A DNA stretch of 64,000 bases from Galaxea fascicularis (taxonomy: Eukaryota; Cnidaria; Anthozoa; Scleractinia; Euphylliidae): the NCBI GenBank assembly GCA_948470475.1, contig OX419347.1, forward strand, positions 17,345,675 to 17,409,674. The letters run 5' to 3'. A program made the position numbers and the translations under genes. The first letter of the stretch is position 1. Each line of letters opens with the position of its first letter. Shown one piece after another: positions 1 to 9,889 of this stretch. The notes under the pieces were generated by a model. That model saw nothing but the letters and a program-made list of their open reading frames with translations. It did no database searches and was not told the origin of the DNA.

Positions 1-1054
1 GGCCCGCAAAATTGACCAATCATCACAGCGCGCGTACTAACTGAGAGAGTAATAAAACCTGCGATTGCATGGGAGCTCTCAAACGAGTCAAATAAGACTA
101 GTGATTCCTTGTACTTAACTTCGGAGCAGAAACGTGTATTATTCGCTGTGCTGTAGACGACTTACGCAACCTTTAAAAGGAAGTGTTTTTGTCATTATTT
201 TACGATTTTACGATGTATATTCACTACTGAACTCCCGAGCGGTAAGCTTAGATAACGGAACCTCGCACCAGTAATTACCTGCCCGATAGCCTGAGACCAG
301 CTGAGGTCTTTTCTGTATGGTCATCGCTATTAGCTGTCCAAATTAAATCTTATACTTTTCCCTCAGACTGGCCAAGGTCAGTACACTTATCTCGGAGTAT
401 ACTTTGCTCTCTGAAGCAGACACCTGGGACGCTTTCCATTTACACGCAAAACCCGGAAATTCTGGTTGGAAAATCAAATGGTACATACCATTCCATTTGG
501 AACGTTTCAGAAATAATGGACCATCGGCTTAATCAATGCACTTTTTCTGTTCTTTCTTAGCTTCGCAACTGATACTAGTACATTTTGTGGCTTATTCATT
601 TTGTATTTGAACCAAGCTGCAGCACTGAATAGTCAAACCTAAAATGTCCACCCGGATGGATCCTGTAAATGAAAAGCACCCCTGTTTACCTAAGGATCCA
701 GCTGATTCTAATTTCTTATGTTTTTAATATGATATCATAGTCTGGTAACATGAAAGCCGGAGGCGCAAAGACATGGTCTTTTGTGCCTCGCTTAATCTTT
801 GTTTTACCCTTTTGTGAGTCACATTTATTGTCAATATAATATAATATATTTGGGAACGCATGAGTGCTTATAATACCGTTCTGTAATATTCACTAATTCA
901 ATCAAATTACACATGCTATGCAACCAGCTGTACGAAAGCAGAGCTAGAGGTTTAACGACTTTTTCGAGATACGTTAAAACGTTCTGAGTGACTTGCTGAA
1001 ACCAGTAAGAGGCGGAGTTGATTAACTTTCACAATTGGCAAACGTCTAGACAAA

Positions 1055-1328
1055 CACAAAAATTTGGTTTTATCAACGGAGTCGATAATGTAAACTGACC
1101 ATTGTTAGACAGGGATTCTATCTAAAAGTTGATGTTTAGAGCGTTAGCCCTTAAGAGCGAATCGAGGACATAGGGGTTGTGTTCAGTATTCCTATTTTTC
1201 ACGTTGCCATGTTACCACCAATAGCGTAGCTCCATCTCCTCTATATGAACTACACACAACCCATAATTCCTCGATTCGCTCTGACGAAGGGCTAACGCTC
1301 GAATCGTATCGTCAGCTTTTAGAATTCC

Positions 1329-1359
<31 letters not shown>

Positions 1360-1379
1360 CGTTGATAAAACTTTTGTGT
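1055..1379. mobile_element. Foldback MITE, about 325 bp
   Basis: The left arm (from about 1055) and right arm (ending about 1379) are inverted copies. Both read cacaaaa, then ttttatcaacggagt, then gataatgtaaa inward from their ends. The arms also share an inner block 'gagcgttagccctt' followed by 'agagcgaatcgagga'. No coding capacity is seen. Foldback repeats of this style are frequent in coral genomes. It is absent at the matching place in copy B of the flanking duplication (about 8850). Confidence 0.75.
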
Positions 1380-2660
1380 ACAACTCCTCCGCCGACGAAA
1401 CACCACAGTTTCTTTAGAACTGACTACCCCCTTTATTCATGTGTAAACGCTTGTGTTGCGAGCTTTCCGATACGCTGCCTAAATACACCGATAACTTCGG
1501 AAGGTCCCTTGCATTTTAGGCAGTAGATTCCATAACTTAAGGACAATGAATGTATCTGATAGAATGCTTCCCATGTGTAGTCGTATAGTATTAAATCTTG
1601 GTATGGCGAATACCTTGTTTCTTAGTGAATACTTGGTGTTTGTCCATTGGAAAATGCCTGCTATGTATTTCGGACAAATGTTGTTCCTGTTACGCAGGAT
1701 GCACAGATTAACCATATTCAATAATTTATCATAACTTGATTATCTGTTGCAGTAAATAGCTTTAAGCGTCCTTTCTTATACACTCTCTAAGTTCTACTGT
1801 CGCTAGCACAACAGGAGTTCCAAAGAAGGGACGATCAGCAGCTTAAAAGAGCAAGAAATCAAATGAACTCAAGGAACGCTTAGCTAACGCTTCGTTTTGT
1901 TAAGCAATTCGGACGCTATATTGACGGTCTGCGTGAAAATTTGTCTATTAACATGAATTGCTTACCTGTTTTTCGAACATGAATAATCTTGTATGATAAA
2001 CCTCTTTATACCTGAGACATAAACCTCTTTTAAGGCGTTATGTCAGTCATCAAAGTCGTTATGTTTTGTTTGGAAGCTCAAAGGAGACTTCAGTTGCGTG
2101 ACAAGCTGTTAAACTTTGGCTATACGTGTGCACTCGATAATTACCTCCTGCTGCCATACTGTAGCCGCGAGCGTATGTTATAATTATTGTGAAAATGTGA
2201 AAACCGTGAAGACCAGATGATTTATGGTGTTATTGTATTAGTGACGTATATGAAATAAATCATGTATGAACTGCGGAAATGAAATCAAATGAAGAATGAT
2301 CCTCGCAGTCGTGAACGTAATTTATGTGTAACAGTAAAGATCTTGAAGCCTGAAAAAAATCCAGGACTTCAACGGGGTATGAACCTGTGACAGTGCGATA
2401 GCGGTGCAATTGCTCTACCTCGGTGTAAAAACGTGTGAAACTCACGAGTGACGTAAAACAACGAAAACAAAACATTTTAAACAATAGTGTACAGCAAAAC
2501 AATACCTCATAAAGCAAAGAAAACCTCGCCAGGTTTTTACAACGAGGTAAACCCGGTGCGATGCTATAACCAACTGAGGTATGAAGCCTCTGACGTTGGG
2601 GGCTGGTCAATTGTAGGTTCATATGTCCCCGTGTGAATGATATATAGACCTTATGCAAAA

Positions 2661-2816
2661 ATGGCTCCATTTAAATTATTCTTTTGTTCATATTCAAAAT
2701 CTTGAGCCCAACTAACCTCGCTCGGAGTGACAAATTCTTTAGAATTTTTGTCTCCAACGGCGAAGTTATTTGGGCTATTTTGAATATGAACAAAAGAATA
2801 ATTTAAAGGCAGCCAT
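2661..2816. mobile_element. Short inverted-repeat element (MITE), about 156 bp
   Basis: The ends are inverted copies: atggct...ttaaattattcttttgttc on the left, and its reverse complement ending in agccat on the right, with arms of roughly 50 bp ('tattcaaaat' and 'gagcccaa' also match). The centre is non-coding. This is the architecture of a non-autonomous DNA transposon. Confidence 0.75.
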
Positions 2817-4285
2817 TTTTGAAATATTGTGTTCCGTCACAACCAACCTTAAGTCACGGTATGAGGTTTCACATAATGCGCATCTAATTGGTTGAAAAGA
2901 GCTCCCGATCCAGTGCACTTCTGTTTTCCTCGCTCATCTTGAATTCGCGCGTTAACCTTCGTCAAGCACCTGATTGTGAGTTTCAAAGTTGGCGGGCTAC
3001 TGATCTATGATTCGTATTTAACGACTGAGTGATTTTTCTAAAAAGATGCGGTAATTTCTTGACAGCCATTGTTATGCAGCCGTGTCCTTCGAACAATGGA
3101 TCACTCAGCAAAGACGCGCCATATTTGAACGCAACTCCAACTAGCAATTTTAAATGTTAGCTAGCTAGTAGATATTTCAAGCTGATTTATAAAGTAAAGT
3201 CGGGATCAGTTCAGAAAAACATCAAACTTTTATTTGCTGTTGTTTACTTTATTGAAGCCAGTCTCACTTGCTTAAAAAATTGCTCTTAACTTCGTACCAG
3301 GAACACGGTCCCCACTGAAAAGGTCGTTTTTTCCCAACTTTCAAAGCGGCAGAAAGCTAGTGCGAAAACTTCATAAAACTTCACAATTTTTGGATACAAT
3401 TGTAGATATAGCTTTCCTCTTGAAAAACTCGTTGTTTAAAACATTATATACGACTTAGGAAAGTCAAAAGAGCGAGTTTTATTAATGCCCTGCAGGCAAA
3501 TTAGGGCCTTTCCTCTCTTATTCTCGGCTATTCAAAGTGCATTCGCATTCAAATTTTGCCGCTTCAGTGCTCATGAGTAAGTAATGATGTCCGGCCATTC
3601 TACCCGATGCGGCATTGGAAACGTCAAAGTCAAATCAAAGTGCTTACGGTTTTTTGATTCGCACAATAAGCGTCACCACAAGGAGGTTGATTGTTTCTTG
3701 TGGTTTTCTTTAGTCCACATTTGCATACAGTTCAGTATTTATGCAACAGCACTATAGTCCATGATAGTCGTGTGAGAAGCCAGTTTTGTGCGCGACCGCT
3801 CTCAACTATAGCTAATTAGCTATGCCATCGCTATGTATATATTATTATACTCAAGAAAACCACAAGAAACGATCATAGTATGTGATCCAATGATTTAATT
3901 TTATTAATTCATTTTTCTCAACTATTGTGGGTGTCCTGTAGTGTTACGACACTCGTAGCGGTGTTTATGGTTCAGTTTCATATTCACAACATTCCACGGA
4001 CATTGGTATTTTATTAGTATTTTTGTGCTGAACCTTTTTCCCCATCTTACAAGGGACAGGTCAGCTAACTACAAGTAACCACAAAGTTTATATTTCATAT
4101 ACTTTTTGGGTTTTACTGGTAGGCAAAATCTCTCAGCACAGGATGTAGTTAATCGCGTTCGCGCATCCGGCGCTGTCGCACGCTTGTCCCGATATTTCTT
4201 TCCACATTCAAAAGACCCAGATTGTATTTAACACCATGATTTTGAAACCAAACTCGTCAAAGATTCTTCAAATGGTCAATGACTT

Positions 4286-5566
4286 TTAACTGATCCACTT
4301 GAGTGTTGCGTAACGACGTCCTAAAAGCATTCCTTTTTTCCATGTGAACTGCTTCCTCATTCGCTCGATGAACATGGTAAAGCTTGAATAATATGACCCG
4401 ACGAAATTGTTCGCATGGACACAAATGAGTTGCTCGCATAGCCCTGACACATCTTGGATAAAGATACCATCCATGTCTTTTGGCTGTAGCTGGTCAGCAA
4501 AATCTTCCGCAAAAAGCACATTGTACCCTGCTTGGCTGAAAGGTTTAAACCAGGTTTTGTTTCTTTCATCTGTTGCGATGTAAAGTGTTTTCGTCAGGTT
4601 CAAAGCCTTTAGCTTTTGTAACCTCTGCAACCAATGCTGTTGTTTTACGCCCAGACTTAAAGAGTGATCTGTCCTACGCACGTGTATAGCATTGAAAGGT
4701 TGTTTAATCGTGTCTAATACAGTTCTTACACGTTTCTGAATGTGTGGTGCAAAACGGACGAATCGCATGAGCCAGTCATGAATGTCTATAACAGTTTTCT
4801 TATCAAAAAACATTAGTCTTTGATTTCGCAAAGATCCTTCGGAAAAGTAAAGCATTTCTTCATTTCTCCGTGACAGCTCATCCCTAATTCCCCACACAGG
4901 ACGATAACCGTCGATCTCAAATTTTTCAACCTCCGTTTTGCAAATGCGACGATAATTAGGTATGTCTTTATAAGCTGGTAAAGATTTCATTAGCTGATTA
5001 AGAAGTCTCCATTTGTGTTTATCTGTCTTGTTTGGTTTGACATCCACCCATGTTCCGACCAGTCCGTTGTGGCAAACCTTAGCCCATCTTAAATGAGAGT
5101 AGCTGGTTTGGAACTCGACGTGGTTAGACGTAAACTCTTTGACTGGAATTAGTTTTGACAGAAGTTCAAGGTCAACAACCCTTGACAAGGGTAAAAGTTT
5201 TTCGTAAGAAACCATGTTGTAATTTTCATAGTCACCTACTTTAACTCGAAGTAATTCCTCGTGGGGCGCCAATGGTTGGACGATTAGAGTTCGATTCAGC
5301 AATTTGGCTAAGACCAGGGCGTTTTCGAAGACGATACGTTGATTATTCCATCCTCCACCAGGAGGTTGATAAGACAAGTATCTGACTCCTTGGCTTTTAT
5401 CACACAGTAACCGCCCGTGGATGTAAACTTTATGTTCTTCTAAACACCTCGTTGGTATTAAAGAGGTGTACCAGGGGTGCGAAAATATGTGGACAATTGT
5501 CGTTGTTATCACGGCTAAAAATATCAAGCAAAGGAAAAGACCGATGGTTTTACGAGTCCGGAACAT
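4286..5566 (-). CDS. O-fucosyltransferase-like type II membrane protein (PF10250-like)
   Basis: A single-exon gene of 426 aa. The N-terminus has a short basic stretch and a membrane anchor (residues about 8-28), as expected for a Golgi or ER type II glycosyltransferase. Family motifs are visible: a glycine-rich segment PPGGGWNNQ (about 68-76) followed by ENALVLAKLLNRTL, the arginine motif HVRRTD (295-300) typical of GDP-fucose O-fucosyltransferases, the strand motif TLYIATDER (327-335), and the C-terminal FVGSYYSSF segment (388-396). These support transfer of fucose from GDP-fucose to a protein or glycan acceptor; the acceptor cannot be told. N-glycosylation sequons occur (for example NRT at 91). 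The start is the first Met before the anchor. The diverged paralogue at 15614-17167 lacks the key motifs. Not enough is seen to call it POFUT1 or POFUT2. Confidence 0.8.
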   Translation of the reverse strand: MFRTRKTIGLFLCLIFLAVITTTIVHIFSHPWYTSLIPTRCLEEHKVYIHGRLLCDKSQGVRYLSYQPPGGGWNNQRIVFENALVLAKLLNRTLIVQPLAPHEELLRVKVGDYENYNMVSYEKLLPLSRVVDLELLSKLIPVKEFTSNHVEFQTSYSHLRWAKVCHNGLVGTWVDVKPNKTDKHKWRLLNQLMKSLPAYKDIPNYRRICKTEVEKFEIDGYRPVWGIRDELSRRNEEMLYFSEGSLRNQRLMFFDKKTVIDIHDWLMRFVRFAPHIQKRVRTVLDTIKQPFNAIHVRRTDHSLSLGVKQQHWLQRLQKLKALNLTKTLYIATDERNKTWFKPFSQAGYNVLFAEDFADQLQPKDMDGIFIQDVSGLCEQLICVHANNFVGSYYSSFTMFIERMRKQFTWKKGMLLGRRYATLKWIS

Positions 5567-5800
5567 TACTTCGTTGTGAATACTTCCTCAGAGTTTTAGT
5601 GAAATGTTCGGCTGTAGAAGGGTTTTTGTCATCTCAACCACACTTTAATGAAGAGTTCCTTTGCCATGAAGTCCCTGTGCAATCAATAAAATACCGTCAG
5701 AAATTTTTTTGTTAGGAGCTGTTTTCGGTACGTGGCGGCCACAAATTAAATGGCCCCATAAGCCCCGCCTTTAGTAATGAACAACGTGGAGAATATAACT
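5567..5800. other. 5' flank of the fucosyltransferase-like gene
   Basis: This is the upstream side of the minus-strand gene. No TATA-like or other convincing promoter motif was recognised. The 87-aa plus-strand frame here overlaps the gene's 5' end and has no domain. Confidence 0.4.
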
Positions 5801-6149
5801 TGCGATTGCATGGGAGCTCTTAAACGAGTCAAATAAGACCGTCTGCTCACATTTGCTTTGGGGGAGCTTTCAGTAACGTTTCCTACAAAAAGAAATCAAC
5901 ACCATATACACGCGGGTGGTTTGTAATTCATTTCCGAGTCCAGTGACCAATATAAAGTCACTTTCCCTTGCAAGATCATTACATTGTCAAGCAAACACTG
6001 GTGATGAGATCAAAGAAAAAATCAAATGGGAAGGGGGGGGGGGTTGTTGTTTGATTCAAAACCAAATTCATAGAAATAACATTACAGTAGAATTAATATT
6101 GATATTAATCTTTTGAAAGGATTATTGGGCTTTTTGCGACTTTGGGTTT

Positions 6150-6243
6150 TCAAGATCACAACTAATTAATATTCATGAAAAATTGGGACCAGAGAAAAAA
6201 GTCCGGATAATCGAATAGTCCAGATAATCGAGGTTCGACTGTA
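6150..6243. repeat. Terminus of a pogo/Tigger-type element
   Basis: The segment ends in 'ataatcgaggttcgactgta'. Its reverse complement starts tacagtcgaacctcg, the style of terminal repeat typical of pogo/Tigger-like elements. A poly-G run of 10 bases or more lies upstream near 6035-6045. Only one end was identified. Confidence 0.45.
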
Positions 6244-6573
6244 GAATTAATATTGAGGTCGTTGGGGAGTGAAAGGGTTATATTTATCTTGTTCGTACAT
6301 TTTCAAACGCATACCAACTGCAACGTCAGTTTCTTACATTGACCAGAGAAAGTTGATGTCTGCAGTGATTCCGTGTCACAACGTGTTTTTATTAGCTGAC
6401 TGTGTTGTAGACGATGCACGCAACCTTTAAACATTATTTTACGATGTATATTCATTGCTGAACTCCCGGCAAGTTGCAAACGGTATCATTTTAATCAAAA
6501 CATGAGACGCGGAACCTCGAAACCGTAACTAACTGATAAGCTGAGACCAACTGACTGCTTCTCCGTGAATGGT

Positions 6574-6586
6574 CATTGCTATTATA
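6574..6586 (+). repeat. Left copy of a 13-bp target-site duplication
   Basis: The 13-mer cattgctattata occurs here and again at 7905-7917, exactly flanking the 303-bp unit array. The duplicated locus in copy A (about 322-336) has a single related site (catcgctattagctg) with no insert, which supports an insertion event. Confidence 0.7.
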
Positions 6587-6764
6587 TAAGGGTACATATA
6601 TATGTTGTGCCGCGTAGCACTGTAAACACATACAAGTGATGGAACAGAGAATTAACTCTGAAGTGTAAATTCAAGTGCTAACTGAAACCCATGAAAAACC
6701 CACTGGGTGTTAGCCCTAGTAAAGGGTATCAGGGAACCACACGAGGCAAAGAAAAAATTCTTAT

Positions 6765-6839
6765 GACCTCGGTGGGAATCGAACCCACGACCTCCGGATT
6801 AGATCTACCGTTGCTCTGCCGACTAAGCTACGAGGTCGG
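6765..6839 (-). ncRNA. tRNA-like Pol III cassette (inverted copy)
   Basis: Reverse-complement copy of the cassettes at 7097, 7400 and 7703. It has the same 7-bp acceptor stem (gacctcg/cgaggtc), box A and box B. It sits in the inverted leading unit of the array. Confidence 0.5.
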
Positions 6840-7096
6840 ACAGAGAAAGTCGGGGACGAGGTCATAAGAATTTTTTCTTTGCCTCGTGTGGTTCCCTGAT
6901 ACCCTTTACTAGGGCTAACACCCAGTGGGTTTTTCATGGGTTTCAGTTAGCACTTGAATTTACACTTCAGAGTTAATTCTCTGTTCCATCACTTGTATTT
7001 GTTTACAGTGCTACGCGGCACAACATATATATGTACCCTTACTTTCTCTTCGCCGCGATTCACCATCATAATCGTCCCCGACTTTCTCTGTCCGAC

Positions 7097-7170
7097 CTCG
7101 TAGCTTAGTCGGCAGAGCAACGGTAGATCTAATCCGGAGGTCGTGGGTTCGATTCCCACCGAGGTCATAA
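7097..7170 (+). ncRNA. tRNA-like Pol III cassette, unit 1
   Basis: About 74 nt with a perfect 7-bp acceptor stem (gacctcg/cgaggtc), a D-arm, a perfect T-arm (gtggg-ttcgatt-cccac), box A (tagcttagtcgg) and box B (ggttcgattcc) that fit the Pol III consensus, and a run of six T shortly after the 3' end. The anticodon arm does not fold properly: only cgg/ccg pairs and there is no U33 in register, so no anticodon can be assigned. It may be a tRNA-derived SINE head or a tRNA pseudogene still able to be transcribed. Confidence 0.55.
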
Positions 7171-7399
7171 GAATTTTTTCTTTGCCTCGTGTGGTTCCCT
7201 GATACCCTTTACTAGGGCTAACACCCAGTGGGTTTTTCATGGGTTTCAGTTAGCACTTGAATTTACACTTCAGAGTTAATTCTCTGTTCCATCACTTGTA
7301 TGTGTTTACAGTGCTACGCGGCACAACATATATATGTACCCTTACTTTCTCTTCGCCGCGATTCACCATCATAATCGTCCCCGACTTTCTCTGTCCGAC

Positions 7400-7473
7400 C
7401 TCGTAGCTTAGTCGGCAGAGCAACGGTAGATCTAATCCGGAGGTCGTGGGTTCGATTCCCACCGAGGTCATAA
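7400..7473 (+). ncRNA. tRNA-like Pol III cassette, unit 2
   Basis: Identical in sequence to the cassette of unit 1 as far as I can read, with the same boxes, the same defective anticodon arm and the same downstream T run. Confidence 0.55.
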
Positions 7474-7702
7474 GAATTTTTTCTTTGCCTCGTGTGGTTC
7501 CCTGATACCCTTTACTAGGGCTAACACCCAGTGGGTTTTTCATGGGTTTCAGTTAGCACTTGAATTTACACTTCAGAGTTAATTCTCTGTTCCATCACTT
7601 GTATGTGTTTACAGTGCTACGCGGCACAACATATATATGTACCCTTACTTTCTCTTCGCCGCGATTCACCATCATAATCGTCCCCGACTTTCTCTGTCCG
7701 AC

Positions 7703-7776
7703 CTCGTAGCTTAGTCGGCAGAGCAACGGTAGATCTAATCCGGAGGTCGTGGGTTCGATTCCCACCGAGGTCATAA
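7703..7776 (+). ncRNA. tRNA-like Pol III cassette, unit 3
   Basis: Identical in sequence to unit 1 and unit 2 cassettes. The 303-bp unit ends shortly before the right copy of the 13-bp target-site duplication. Confidence 0.55.
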
Positions 7777-7904
7777 GAATTTTTTCTTTGCCTCGTGTGG
7801 TTCCCTGATACCCTTTACTAGGGCTAACACCCAGTGGGTTTTTCATGGGTTTCAGTTAGCACTTGAATTTACACTTCAGAGTTAATTCTCTGTTCCATCA
7901 CTTG

Positions 7905-7917
7905 CATTGCTATTATA
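7905..7917 (+). repeat. Right copy of the 13-bp target-site duplication
   Basis: Exact repeat of cattgctattata at 6574-6586. The copy-B flanking sequence resumes here (agctgcccaaat), matching copy A near 335. Confidence 0.7.
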
Positions 7918-8984
7918 GCTGCCCAAATCAAATGTTATACTTTTTCTTCAGGCTGGTCTGGGTTCAATACACATCTCACGGACTGATTTTCTTTGCTAAG
8001 CGGACACCTGTTTGCCTAAGAATTCCAGCTGATTCTAATTGTTCTCACAGCAGTTATTCTTTCCAGATCAAAGTTTAGCGGGTAAATTACGTCATTCGGT
8101 GTAAACAGTTCGTACGGTGTTCTTATGATATCATAGTCTGGTAACATGAAAGCCGGAGGCGCAAAGAGATGGTCTTTTGTGCCTCACTTAATCTCTGTTT
8201 CGCCCTCTTCGTGTTGTTTTTTACCATAATTATCACTCTCGGTTGCTGTTCGTGTTGGTTTGACTACTATTCCATGACAGTTGTGGAACGAAACAAGGAA
8301 ATCGACAACTGGTAAAGAGTAGCCACTATGAAGGTTTTCGTTGAGATTGCAGTTATGCTGGAATCAATGCACCATAACAAACAGAATTCTACTTTTTCTC
8401 TCAACAGCCAAATACAAATAGAGGACGATAACGTGAAACCAATTTCCAAGTGATCGAATCATTATTAACGAAGAAGAAAACTTGTCAACAGGTAAGAAAT
8501 TACGTAGAATAGTATCAGATTACATCTAAGCGACCATTTCTCAAGTTTGGCAATTCTATGCAGTAATTTTGCTTTTGCATACTTCAGTTTTGTCGATATT
8601 TCTAACGAAAGCCCTTACTTTCTCGTGCATTTTTGTGAGTAATCTTAACACTTATTGTCAATATAATATATATTTGTGAACGCATGAGTGCTCTCCAACA
8701 TTGCACCTGTAATATTCACTAACCCAATCACACTACACATGCTCTGCAACCAGCTGTACGAAAGCAGAAGTACTGGTGAAGCCTCTTTTTACTTAGAGAT
8801 GCGTCGAAAACGTTCCAATTAACTTGCTGAAATCAGAGGCGGAGTTTCTTGACTGGCATAATTGGCTAACGTGTAAATAAACACTTGCTTTGCGACCTGC
8901 TCTTCCAAAGCAAACATAAGCCCTTTAAAATACGTTTCTAACATTTTGGATATAAAGGTTTTTGGACTTACCATGTGATATTTA

Positions 8985-9140
8985 ACCCTTCAACTCCCAA
9001 AAGTGATTAACTTGTAACTTATTCTCATCTCCAAGCATGAAAAAGCCAACAGGAAATGAGAATAGGAGAAGTTTATAAGTTGGCCGGAGGGTGTTATCTT
9101 AATATGACACCAAATTCTCTTAAGTGATTTACAAGAAAAT
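8985..9140. repeat. Dispersed non-coding repeat of the 'aacccttcaactccc' family
   Basis: The segment begins near aacccttcaactcccaaaag and holds an A+T-rich interior with 'tgagaataggagaag'. Related stretches occur at 19590-19790 and 29165-29265, and more loosely within lipase intron 2. I know this style as a common coral repeat; its class is not clear. Confidence 0.4.
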
Positions 9141-9889
9141 GCGTGGCAGCTTGAGCGGAGAATTGCTAGTCAGATCTTAAAAGTTAAAGGCGCGGGTTAA
9201 GTCAATAGGAACGATTTGTAATGAATGCGAGATAGTCTGGATGGTTATGCGCATTAAAACAGCCCATGCCATACGGCGCACGTTCAGTTCGAAAAACGTT
9301 TATACAGACATTCCCTTTGAGGTCGCTACTCCAGCTTAAAAGAGCAAGAAATCGAATGAACTAAAAAAAGCTACATTTCGTTAAGCAATTCGGACGGTAT
9401 ATTGACGGTCTGCATCTTTTTAACATGAATTACCTACCTGTTTTTCAAACATGAGTATGATAAAACTCTTCAGGTGAGACGTAAGGCTCTTTTAAGGTGT
9501 TATATCAGTCCTCAAAGTCGTTATGTTTTGTTTGGAGGCTCAAAGGGGATTTAAATCTCGTGACAAGGTCTCTCCTTCGCGAGATTAACGTTGTCTCTTC
9601 GTGTACACCCGATATAGCTCTTCTGCTGCCATACTGTAGTCGTGCGCGCATTTTAAGTGTCGCGGCATTTGCACGGGGGTATTTATAGTATAGGTTCAAG
9701 TTCAAAACATTCCACCGATATTGACATTTTATTATTATTACTTTTCCCCATCTTGCAAGGGGCCGGTTAGCCACACAGAGAGGTAGTATTACTGAAAAAG
9801 TCATTACAAAATTTATCTTTCGTATAATTTTTGGGTTTGCAAAATGCAAAATCCTTCTCAGTACAGGATGTAGTTAATATCGTTCACTA

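Larger units (their letters stand above)
60..4160. repeat. Flanking segmental duplication, copy A
   Basis: This stretch holds no gene I can support. Blocks in it recur, diverged but in the same order, in 5800-9890. Matching pairs seen by eye are about 62/5802, 200-330/6430-6580, 730-810/8127-8200, 830-990/8640-8770, 1840-1960/9335-9440, 2050-2100/9510-9550 and 3960-4160/9680-9880. The duplication stops just short of the 3' end of the fucosyltransferase-like gene. Two foldback elements (1055-1379 and 2661-2816) sit inside copy A and are not seen in copy B, so they probably arrived after the duplication. The 136-aa open frame at 2260-2670 has no recognisable domain. Confidence 0.7.
6587..7904. 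repeat. Array of 303-bp tRNA-like units with an inverted leading copy
   Basis: Three direct units start at about 6989, 7292 and 7595 (period exactly 303) and are almost identical. Ahead of them lies a partial unit in the opposite orientation (6587-6860), joined at about 6860 to the 3' part of a forward unit, so that part forms a large palindrome. Each unit contains a tRNA-like cassette. The identical 83-aa frames seen in each unit are by-products of the repeat, not genes. The near-identity of units points to recent expansion or homogenisation. Both outer edges meet the 13-bp direct repeat. Confidence 0.85.

Noticed and set aside
2260..2670. 136-aa minus-strand frame as a gene
   Set aside because: No domain, signal or conserved motif; it lies in duplicated non-coding flank and overlaps the start of a MITE.
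7097..7170. Functional tRNA gene with an assigned anticodon (UCU or CUA)
   Set aside because: The anticodon arm does not pair in register and U33 is missing, so any anticodon would be a guess.
6989..7846. Three identical 83-aa minus-strand open frames
   Set aside because: They are read across the tRNA-like cassette and its flanks in each 303-bp unit. Repetition, not coding selection, keeps them open.
6587..7904. CRISPR-like array
   Set aside because: The repeats are 303 bp, contiguous and without unique spacers, and the genome is animal.
9505..9849. 114-aa frame as a gene
   Set aside because: It lies in the copy-B flank; the matching copy-A sequence does not keep it open, and no domain is visible.
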